A stretch of DNA of 64,000 nucleotides, from assembly GCA_016209035.1 (NCBI GenBank), contig JACQWX010000035.1:53741-117740 (forward strand). Reading direction: 5' to 3'. Under the pieces are notes generated by a model. The model did not search any database. It worked only from the letters and a program-made list of their open reading frames with translations, and had not been told where the DNA came from. Below are positions 57,735 to 64,000 of this stretch, piece after piece (the first letter of the stretch is position 1; each line of letters opens with the position of its first letter). Origin of the DNA: Elusimicrobiota bacterium. Lineage in GTDB: Bacteria > Elusimicrobiota > Elusimicrobia > UBA1565 > UBA9628. Made by a program: the position numbers and the translations under genes.

Positions 57735-58547
57735 CTAGCGCTTTGCAGCGGCGTCCAGCCAGCTCAGGAACCCTTTGTAGAAATCGAGGTCCTGGAACAT
57801 CCCGACGCCGTGCCCTCTCGATGCCTCGAGAAGCGAATGCGTCGACCGGCGGGCGCGGAAACCGACGATGGTCTGATAGGCGTAGGGGTCTTCGGGCGAG
57901 GCCGCCGCCAGGGTCTTGGCCTTAGGTCCAGGATCCTCGTCGAGCGCGACGCCCCTGTAGTCGCGGCCAGGGGACAGAAGCGCGACGCAAGCCAGGCCAG
58001 GCGCCGAGGCGGCGGCCCGAGACACGAGGTTCGCGCCCAACGACGCGCCGACCAGGCAGGACCTTCTCGCCGGGATCTTTTCCCCGCGCAGAAACTCGAG
58101 CGTCAGGTCGAGGTCCTTGGCCGCGTCGTTCCAGCCGTCCTTGGCATCGATGAAATTGAAATCCACCCTGCCGGCAGGACCCGTATGGCTGTCGCCGTGA
58201 CCGCGCAGGTCCAGGGCGAGCGTCCCCCATCCCTTCTTGTGGAGGTCGGCGGACAGACCGGACCACTCAGCCCTGCCCGAGCCGTATCCGTGCGCCAGCA
58301 CGGCCACGGGGCGGCCCTTCCGGGGAGCCCGGTAGGTGAACACGATCCACCAGCCGTCGGCGGTCTTGAGTCTGACGGTCTTGTCCCGGCCCTGCTCCTT
58401 CCCTCTCGGCCGGGACTTGGAGGCGGCCGACGCAGGCTTGCCAGCGGCCGTCCCGGCTGGCGCAGGCTCGCCGGGTAAAGCTCGGCGGGCCAGGCCCGAA
58501 ACGACCAGGATGGATGCAAGCAGGCACGCTAATGGTGTGGTATGCAT
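57735..58547 (-). CDS. Exported alpha/beta hydrolase
   Basis: A 270-aa protein with signal peptide MHTTPLACLLASILVVSGLA and a basic, low-complexity linker, then an alpha/beta hydrolase fold: VAVLAHGYGSGRAEWSGL (oxyanion loop), LALDLRGHGDSH, CLVGASLGANLVSRAA (GxSxG nucleophile elbow), ALLSPGRDYRGVALDEDPG (Asp region) and RGHGVGMF (His). Esterase or lipase-like activity is likely; substrate unknown. The region 57648-57734 holds no gene. Confidence 0.83.
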   Translation of the reverse strand: MHTTPLACLLASILVVSGLARRALPGEPAPAGTAAGKPASAASKSRPRGKEQGRDKTVRLKTADGWWIVFTYRAPRKGRPVAVLAHGYGSGRAEWSGLSADLHKKGWGTLALDLRGHGDSHTGPAGRVDFNFIDAKDGWNDAAKDLDLTLEFLRGEKIPARRSCLVGASLGANLVSRAAASAPGLACVALLSPGRDYRGVALDEDPGPKAKTLAAASPEDPYAYQTIVGFRARRSTHSLLEASRGHGVGMFQDLDFYKGFLSWLDAAAKR

Positions 58548-58570
58548 CCTGCTTTCTGCAAAATACAAAA

Positions 58571-58586
58571 TACAATGCCAGGCACC
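58571..58586 (+). repeat. TACAATGCCAGGC unit between divergent genes
   Basis: TACAATGCCAGGCACC, 15 of 16 identical to 33065-33080. It lies just upstream of the hydrolase gene on the other strand. Confidence 0.5.
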
Positions 58587-58686
58587 ATAGGGCTTTGGAC
58601 CCATCAGAGGATGGGCCCTTTTGCGCAGCCGGCATGGGCCATCTGCCGCCTGCGCCCCCCCCTTCTCATGTTATAAATTAAGAGGC

Positions 58687-59856
58687 ATGGTTTTCCGCAG
58701 GGTGTCCGTGTGCCGGCGGCTGGCATTGTCTTTGCCGGCAACGGCATGGCTCCTCGCCTCTGACGGCCAGGCAGCCGCGGTCTCACGGCCCGCCGTGCCC
58801 CTTCCGGCCTCTGCTTTGGGGATGTCCTCCCTGGGGATCGGACTTTCCGCCTCGTCGCTCGAACTGGGCTCGTTTAAGTCCAGCGGCTTCCTGAGGAGCC
58901 TGCAGGCCGGCTCCCCGGCCCTGCCCAGGTTCGACGCGGAACTGCCTTCGCTCCTGCCGGTCGCTGTCCCTGATTTCAGGCTGGAAACCCCGGCTTTCGC
59001 CGCCTCCCCGGCCGCCGCGGCGACGCGGCCGCCGGCCTCTCCGGCCGACCGCTACCGCCGCATCGTCTCAGCCTCGCCCTCCACCCTGGAAGGGCTCTCG
59101 GCGCTCCAGATGGCGGACCTCTGGAAGAGGACCTACACCCACAAGATCGCGGGCCTTGACGAGGCCGGGAAGCTGGAGAAATACGACCCTGACGGCATCG
59201 TCGGATTCTGCTTCGGCCGGGCCATGACGGCCCATCTCCTCGCCCGGAAGATGGGCCTGCCCCAGGACCACATCAAGAAGCTCTTCGTCATCGGGGACCT
59301 GCGCTCCGGCGACCAGCCCGAGTGGCGGTTCCACGTCACCACCCTGGTGAAGGGCGCAGACGGCCGTTGGCACGCCATCGATCCCATCATGGACGGCCCT
59401 CTGACCGCGGACGAGTGGATCGTCAATGTCCATGAGGGCTGGGACCGGCAGAAGAAGGCCAAGTTCTACCTCACGGACGCGGACGCCATCCTCCCGGACA
59501 TCACCGAGGTGCCGGACCTTCCCAAGGAGACGGCGGCCAAGATCATCGAGCTCGCCTTCGACCCCGAGGGCAAGCCGGGATTCTCGAGATGGTCCGGGGC
59601 CGGAGAGACGGTCTACGCCGTGGACCACGAGCGCCAGGAGCGCCACCTGCGCCTCGCCGGGTCCGAAGCCGCGCCGTTCGATTTCCTCCAGGTCACGGTC
59701 AACGGCCAGACCATCGGCTACAACGGCTACTTCGTCGACCTCCTGCCCGAGATCGAGCGCCCGGCGCTGTCCAAGCCCCGCTCCCAACAGCCCTTCGCCG
59801 CGGTGCCGCCCGCAGGCCCGGCCCTAGGCCTCAACGTCGGGAAGCTCAACAGGTAG
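58687..59856 (+). CDS. Predicted secreted protein-glutaminase-like protein
   Basis: A 389-aa protein with N-terminal signal, an Ala/Pro/Ser-rich leader (about 25-130), then a domain with VGFCFGRAMTAHLLARKMG, PEWRFHVTTLVKGADGRWHA and AIDPIMDGPLTADEW. The order Cys...His...Asp and the FCFGRA / WHAIDP contexts match the protein glutamine deamidase (protein-glutaminase) fold, a papain-like family that deamidates Gln in proteins. Such enzymes are secreted or injected effectors. TATAAA ends 9 nt before the ATG. Catalysis is inferred from motif pattern only. Confidence 0.65.
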   Translation: MVFRRVSVCRRLALSLPATAWLLASDGQAAAVSRPAVPLPASALGMSSLGIGLSASSLELGSFKSSGFLRSLQAGSPALPRFDAELPSLLPVAVPDFRLETPAFAASPAAAATRPPASPADRYRRIVSASPSTLEGLSALQMADLWKRTYTHKIAGLDEAGKLEKYDPDGIVGFCFGRAMTAHLLARKMGLPQDHIKKLFVIGDLRSGDQPEWRFHVTTLVKGADGRWHAIDPIMDGPLTADEWIVNVHEGWDRQKKAKFYLTDADAILPDITEVPDLPKETAAKIIELAFDPEGKPGFSRWSGAGETVYAVDHERQERHLRLAGSEAAPFDFLQVTVNGQTIGYNGYFVDLLPEIERPALSKPRSQQPFAAVPPAGPALGLNVGKLNR

Positions 59857-59875
59857 CCGGCGCTCCGGCCTTGCG

Positions 59876-60943
59876 CTACTCGACGATCCGGCTGACCAGT
59901 ATCCCCCGGAGGGCCTCTTGGTCCAGCTTGACCGGGTTCTCCTTCAAGGTCGAGACCTCCAGGTCGTTGGGATCCGAGCCGGCCAGCAGGGCCCCGACCC
60001 CGGCGTATTTCGTCAGGGCAGGCCGGCCCTGGTCGCCGCAGGCCCTGAGCGCCTTGATGTTGGCGGCGATGGCGCGAGTCGCCAGGGCGGCGCAGATGAC
60101 GCCGTGCGGGATGGGATACCAGCCGCCGATGGTCCCTGCCAGGCCGTGGATGACGCCCAAGCCCGCGTTGGCGAGGCAGACCCCCGAGGCATAGGCCGCG
60201 TAAGCCATGGCGGAGCGCGCCTTGAGGTCCTGGCCGGTGCATGCGGGGAGGAGATGGTCGCGGACCAGGGCCATGGCCCCCAAAGCCAGTGAGTCGGTGA
60301 ATGGATTAGCCCTGACGCACACATACGCCTCCAGGAGCTGCGTGAAGGCGTCCACCCCGCAGGCCCCGGACACGTCGGGAGGGCAGGTCAGGGCCAGCTC
60401 AGGGTCGATCAAGGCCGCGTCAGGCACGTACCGGTCGTGCCTCAAGGACCTCTTGAACCCGTCGGGGCCCACGCGGCTCAAGACAGCGTTCTTGGTGGCC
60501 TCGCTGCCGGTCCCGGCCGTGGTGGGAACCGCGATGAAAGGGACCTTGGAGCCGCTGGGCTTGCGCTTGCCCACGCCCTCGAGGTACTCGACGACGGAGC
60601 CGTCCTCGGCGAGCATGGCGGAGACCGCCTTGCCGGCGTCCACCGCGCTCCCGCCGCCGACCGCGACCACGACCGAGACGCCCTGGCCCCGGAACTGGGC
60701 GGCCGTCGCGTCCACGAAGGCGGGGGCAGGCTCCCCGGAGACCGACGCATGGTGGACTTCGATGGAAGCGGCCTTCAACCCGGCCAGGATGGCGTCCAGC
60801 CGCCGGGAGGAGGTCAGGGACCGGCTCCCGGTCACCAGCAAGGCCTTGTCGCCGAACCCTCGGACCAGCTCGGGCAGGCGAGCCAGGAGACCGGCCCCGA
60901 AGACCAGCTTGGGCAGGCGGGGGACGTCGAAAGGCGCGATCAC
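59876..60943 (-). CDS. Iron-containing alcohol dehydrogenase
   Basis: A 355-aa protein; GTG 60943 (VIAPFDVPRLPKLVFGAG) fits the family N-terminus, and the 22-codon longer frame overlaps the mini-ABM gene. VVVAVGGGSAVDAGKAVSAM is the NAD(P) motif; AVPTTAGTGSEATKNAV, GVDAFTQLLEAYV, GVIHGLAGTIGGWYPIPHG supply the iron ligands (Asp and three His). It reduces or oxidises small alcohols and aldehydes, possibly feeding or clearing aldehydes for the AOR enzyme. Confidence 0.88.
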   Translation of the reverse strand: MIAPFDVPRLPKLVFGAGLLARLPELVRGFGDKALLVTGSRSLTSSRRLDAILAGLKAASIEVHHASVSGEPAPAFVDATAAQFRGQGVSVVVAVGGGSAVDAGKAVSAMLAEDGSVVEYLEGVGKRKPSGSKVPFIAVPTTAGTGSEATKNAVLSRVGPDGFKRSLRHDRYVPDAALIDPELALTCPPDVSGACGVDAFTQLLEAYVCVRANPFTDSLALGAMALVRDHLLPACTGQDLKARSAMAYAAYASGVCLANAGLGVIHGLAGTIGGWYPIPHGVICAALATRAIAANIKALRACGDQGRPALTKYAGVGALLAGSDPNDLEVSTLKENPVKLDQEALRGILVSRIVE

Positions 60944-60950
60944 CAGGCGC

Positions 60951-61058
60951 TCAATCCTTGTCCCTCCATGCGAGGTAGTGCGGGGTCTTCTTGTGCGCGG
61001 CAGCCGCATCCTCCGACTCGAAAGCCTCGTAGAGCACGAACCGCGTCGTGACGATCAT
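60951..61058 (-). CDS. 35-aa antibiotic-biosynthesis-monooxygenase-like mini-protein (deleted ABM domain)
   Basis: [35 protein letters not shown]: the first residues match the start of an ABM domain (MIVV...) and the rest matches its C-terminal half. The two middle beta strands and helix, roughly 45 residues, are absent. An intact promoter (TTGACA-18-CATGAT, -10 ending 9 nt before ATG) is retained. It ends 7 nt before the Fe-ADH gene, so it may now serve as the leader cistron of that gene. Confidence 0.5.
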   Translation of the reverse strand: MIVTTRFVLYEAFESEDAAAAHKKTPHYLAWRDKD

Positions 61059-61067
61059 GGTCCCCCT

Positions 61068-61097
61068 ATCATGCCTCGGTATAGGTCAAGGTGTCAA
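61068..61097 (-). promoter_or_regulatory. Promoter TTGACA-18-CATGAT of mini-ABM/Fe-ADH unit
   Basis: rc TTGACA at 61097-61092 and CATGAT at 61073-61068; same architecture as the add promoter. Confidence 0.6.
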
Positions 61098-61142
61098 GCC
61101 CCGTCATCATCGTCCGATAATGTTATATGCTTGGAATTCAGC

Positions 61143-63302
61143 ATGAAAATCCTCACCAAACGCCTGCGCTTCGAGACCAAATGGGCTTTCTTGCGCCATG
61201 GCTTGCTGGTCCCGGCTTTCCTATCCCTGGCCGTCCCGCCCAGCCCGGGCTGGGCCAAGGCCGAGCTCGGCCGGGCCTCGGCCGAAGGCGCCGAGGTTAT
61301 GTTCAGCTTCTCTCCCCCCATCGCTGTGGCGAGCGCCTCGGTCGCGGGCTCCTTCGACGGTTGGAACAAGGACGCCCATCCCTTGACGGACCCGGACCAC
61401 GACGGGGTCTACACCTTCAAGCTCCCCCTGCCCTGGGGACGCCACCTGTACAAATTCGTCGTGGAAGGGCGGGAATGGAAAGCCGACCCAGAGAACCCTG
61501 TTCGCGAGCCCGACGGCTTCGACGGGTTCAACTCTGTAGTCATCGTCGGCAATCCCGGGCCCAAGGCTTCGCGAAGGGACGGGAAGATCGATGCCGCCGC
61601 CCTCCTCCACGGCCCCGGCATCGGGTTCCGCGAACGGGTCCCGTCAGAGGGCCTCGCCATACTTCGCCTGCGCGCGGCCCAGGATGACCTGCAGGCCGCG
61701 CGGATCGTCTTCGACACGTTTCGGACCCTGGAGATGGAGCGCGTCTACGACAAAGACGGGTTCTCCATCTGGGAAGCGGCGTTTCCCGCTGGTCAACGGC
61801 CGATCAGATACGCCTTCATGGCCGAAGACGGCCGGGAAGCCCTCTATCTCGGCGTCTCCGGCGCCAGCAGGGCGATGCCTCCTCCCCAGGGCCTTTTCGC
61901 GTTCGACCGGTCGGCCCCCAGCCTGGCCGTCCCATCCTGGGTCGCTGACGCGGTGTTCTACCAGATCTTCCCGGAACGCTTCGCGGACGGCGACCCCAGG
62001 AACAACCCGCCCGGCGCCCAAGCCTGGGGAGCGGCGCCCACCATCCACAACCATTTCGGCGGGGACCTCGACGGCATCGTCTCCAAGCTGCCCTATCTCA
62101 AGGACTTGGGCATCAATGCCATATACCTCAACCCCATCTTCAAGGCGCCGTCGAGCCACAAGTACGACACCGCCGACTACATGGCGGTGGACCCGGCCTT
62201 CGGCGGGTCTGCGGCCTTCGACCGGCTGGTCGCCGCGGCCCGCAAGCACGGCATCAGGCTCGTCCTTGACGGCGTCTTCAACCACAGCGGCGACCGGTTC
62301 TGGGCGTTCCAGGACGTGATGAAGAACGGCGCCAAGTCGGCCTATGCCTCCTGGTACACGGTGCGCTCCTTCCCGGTGGTCCAGGACCCGCCCAACTACG
62401 AGTGCTGGTGGGGGTTCGGGCATCTGCCCAAGCTGAACACCGGCCATCCGGCGGCGCGGCAGTATCTCCTCAAAGTCGGGGCCCATTGGCTGGGCCGGGG
62501 CGTCTCGGGCTGGAGACTCGACGTCCCCAACGAGGTGCCCCATCCGTTCTGGAAGGAGTTCAGGAAACGCGCGCGCAAGGCCGCCCCCCAGGCCTACATC
62601 GTCGGCGAGATCTGGGAGGACGGCCTGCCGTGGCTCGGGGGCGACGAGTTCGACGCAGTCATGAACTATCCCTTCCGCAAGGCGGTCCTCGACTTCTTCG
62701 GACCCAAGGCGGGCTCGCTCCAGGAATTCCACCAGGCCCTCCTGGAGACGCGTCACCGCTATCCCAGGAGCGCGCTGCCCGCGCAGTTCAACCTCGTCGG
62801 GTCCCATGACACCCCGCGCTTCGCCACCGCGCTCGAGGACCATCGGGCGGCCCAGAAGCTGGCGGTCCTCTTCCAGATGACCTACCTCGGGGCCCCGGTC
62901 GTCTACTACGGCGACGAGGTCGGCCTGCCGGGCGAGAAGGACCCTGACTGCAGGCGCTGCTTCCCCTGGGACCCCGATGCTCAGGACCGCAACCTGCGCG
63001 AGCACTACCGCAAGCTCATCCGCATCCGGCGCAGCCGCCCCGGGCTCCGGCGGGGATCGTTCGAGGTCCTGCTGGCGGACGAGCGCAAGGGCGTCTACGC
63101 CTTCATGCGGCGGTACAAGAAGGACGCCTCGCTCGTCGTGCTCCATCGAGGCGACGGCGAGGCCGAGGTCAGCCTGGACCTGCCGGCTCCGTTGCGGGCT
63201 CCAATGCTCCGGGACCTCTATGAGGGCGGCGTCTACCTGACCGCGGGCGGCAAGATCGGCTTCATGCTCGGCCCGTGGCAGGGAGCGATCCTCGGGCCCT
63301 GA
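61143..63302 (+). CDS. Exported GH13 alpha-amylase/neopullulanase with N-terminal CBM48
   Basis: A 719-aa protein. After a signal segment (about 1-42), residues 45-140 form a CBM48/glycogen-binding domain (VAGSFDGWNKDAHPLTDPDH). A linker domain follows, then the GH13 barrel (about 260-620): VFYQIFPERFADGDP, DLGINAIYLNPIFKA, LDGVFNHSGD, GWRLDVPNEV (nucleophile Asp), YIVGEIWED (acid Glu) and LVGSHDTPR (third Asp). This set fits neopullulanase/cyclomaltodextrinase types that hydrolyse alpha-1,4-glucans or maltodextrins. TATATG lies 13 nt before the ATG. Confidence 0.9.
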   Translation: MKILTKRLRFETKWAFLRHGLLVPAFLSLAVPPSPGWAKAELGRASAEGAEVMFSFSPPIAVASASVAGSFDGWNKDAHPLTDPDHDGVYTFKLPLPWGRHLYKFVVEGREWKADPENPVREPDGFDGFNSVVIVGNPGPKASRRDGKIDAAALLHGPGIGFRERVPSEGLAILRLRAAQDDLQAARIVFDTFRTLEMERVYDKDGFSIWEAAFPAGQRPIRYAFMAEDGREALYLGVSGASRAMPPPQGLFAFDRSAPSLAVPSWVADAVFYQIFPERFADGDPRNNPPGAQAWGAAPTIHNHFGGDLDGIVSKLPYLKDLGINAIYLNPIFKAPSSHKYDTADYMAVDPAFGGSAAFDRLVAAARKHGIRLVLDGVFNHSGDRFWAFQDVMKNGAKSAYASWYTVRSFPVVQDPPNYECWWGFGHLPKLNTGHPAARQYLLKVGAHWLGRGVSGWRLDVPNEVPHPFWKEFRKRARKAAPQAYIVGEIWEDGLPWLGGDEFDAVMNYPFRKAVLDFFGPKAGSLQEFHQALLETRHRYPRSALPAQFNLVGSHDTPRFATALEDHRAAQKLAVLFQMTYLGAPVVYYGDEVGLPGEKDPDCRRCFPWDPDAQDRNLREHYRKLIRIRRSRPGLRRGSFEVLLADERKGVYAFMRRYKKDASLVVLHRGDGEAEVSLDLPAPLRAPMLRDLYEGGVYLTAGGKIGFMLGPWQGAILGP

Positions 63303-64000
63303 CTACTTCATGTCCCGCAGGATGAGGCGGCCGGCCTCCGGGTCCACCCGCACGTCGAAGCGCTTGAGGAAGGACATCCCCAGCAGGCCGTCCAAGCCCT
63401 CCTCGAATTCGGGCAGAATCACGGCTTCGACGCGATGAGCCGTCATGCCGGCGACCTCCACCGAATCGAGGATGGCCACCTGGCCGTAGACCGCCCGGCC
63501 GTCGGCCAGGTGCAATCGCGCAGAGCCGGGGGACCCCTCGGGATTGATGCCGAGGGCCTGCGCCGCGCGCTGGCTCAGGACCGTGAAGGTAGCCCCCGTG
63601 TCCACTAGGAGAGAGGCGCGCCCCCTATCGTTGATGGCGGCTTGCACCACTATGTGAGAGCCCCGCTTGGCTTCCCCGACGCTTAGGGTCCTGAAGTTCT
63701 CCTCCATGGCCTCTGCGGAACGGCGCATCCAGCCGTAGAATTCGCTTTCCTCGGCGGAGAGGTCCCGCTTGCCGGCGAAACCCGGACCCTTCGCCATCAG
63801 GACGTTGAACTCATCGAAGGCGGTCAGGAAGGCGTTGATCTCTCCCTGGACCTCGCCGGCCTTGCGGCGGACATCGTCGAGCTCGGCGCGGCCGGCCTCG
63901 ATCCCCGAGGAGAGGACATTGAGTTCGTGCACGATCTTGTTGTAGGAGGGGTCCCGCCGAGGAGCCTGCTGAAGCTTGAGCCTCAAAGCCGGGTAGTCCT
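63303..64000 (-). CDS. Retropepsin-like aspartyl protease, 5' end beyond window
   Basis: The frame is open to the window edge (ALRLKLQQAPRRDPSYNKIV), so the N-terminus is missing and the ATG-less start at 63986 in the track is not trusted. The N-terminal visible part is a coiled coil (ELDDVRRKAGEVQGEINAFL). The C-terminal ~120 residues are a retropepsin-like domain: LLVDTGATFTVLSQRAAQAL with the catalytic Asp, VYGQVAILDSVEVAG, and GLDGLLGMSFLKRFDVRVDP. It may process exported or membrane proteins. It abuts the amylase stop tail to tail. Confidence 0.82.
   Translation of the reverse strand, partial: DYPALRLKLQQAPRRDPSYNKIVHELNVLSSGIEAGRAELDDVRRKAGEVQGEINAFLTAFDEFNVLMAKGPGFAGKRDLSAEESEFYGWMRRSAEAMEENFRTLSVGEAKRGSHIVVQAAINDRGRASLLVDTGATFTVLSQRAAQALGINPEGSPGSARLHLADGRAVYGQVAILDSVEVAGMTAHRVEAVILPEFEEGLDGLLGMSFLKRFDVRVDPEAGRLILRDMK

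Noticed and set aside
1-64000. CRISPR arrays or rRNA genes
   Set aside because: No regularly spaced repeats of 23-40 nt and no rRNA-like sequence were seen.

Overview
The window is high-GC DNA from a Gram-negative bacterium. Signs of the outer envelope are signal peptides, a PorV-like outer-membrane protein, an ExbB/ExbD/OmpA-like set, an MltC-type lytic transglycosylase and a cardiolipin synthase. The combination of divergent nitrogenase-component-1-like genes, signal-peptide plus Ala/Pro-rich leaders on ordinary enzymes, and a PorV plus T9SS-like tail protein best fits an uncultured Elusimicrobiota-type genome (moderate confidence; no rRNA is present). The gene order reads as a chromosome, with one small mobile/toxin-antitoxin patch.

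Layout. 0-1.5 kb: left-truncated, internally deleted SNF2 helicase. 1.6-3.2 kb: DASS/SLC13 transporter preceded by a small membrane peptide. 3.4-10.2 kb (minus): a tightly coupled operon, PLP aminotransferase > M20 peptidase > PhoH-like ATPase > two nitrogenase-component-1-like proteins. 10.3-15.4 kb (minus): exported adenylate kinase; adenosine deaminase plus a membrane TPR-kinase with reversed topology; a PmtA-like methyltransferase. 15.5-18.4 kb: ExbB-ExbD-ExbD-OmpA-like operon. 18.4-20.6 kb (minus): AmgK/RapZ-C fusion plus MurU-like enzyme (cell-wall sugar recycling), facing an MFS gene across a perfect 35-nt palindrome. 21.9-25.3 kb: secreted FN3/T9SS-tail protein coupled to PorV. 25.3-29.5 kb: MBL-fold hydrolase, Fe-S protein, membrane protein, a frameshifted pseudogene and a zinc-ribbon protein. 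29.6-32.2 kb: initiator tRNA, integrase remnant, DUF4143 ATPase, a candidate 64-nt RNA and HigBA. 32.5-37.5 kb: GtrA, MltC, aldehyde:ferredoxin oxidoreductase, DUF167, methyltransferase.

37.2-47.0 kb (minus) holds the most unusual locus: TelA-like coiled-coil protein > unknown protein > AAA+ ATPase > an internally deleted paralogue remnant > active-type HSP90/GHKL ATPase > a 1326-aa protein with a degenerate GHKL domain > a 118-aa helical protein. Most junctions are ATGA or otherwise tightly coupled. I know of no described system with this composition. 47-64 kb: CDP-alcohol phosphotransferase, RNase HI, CaCA exchanger, a c-di-GMP-I riboswitch with terminator ahead of a secreted protein, an LPP20-like protein, an Upf1-like helicase, a frameshifted cardiolipin synthase, MFS, alpha/beta hydrolase, a predicted secreted protein-glutaminase, Fe-ADH, a GH13 amylase and a retropepsin-like protease (right-truncated).

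Two genome-wide habits show here. (1) Many genes have a -10 box ending only 5-10 nt before the start codon, which implies leaderless or near-leaderless mRNAs; this moved three starts to GTG or TTG. (2) Several remnants keep both ends of a gene but have lost the middle (SNF2 helicase, HSP90-like paralogue, ABM-like mini-protein).
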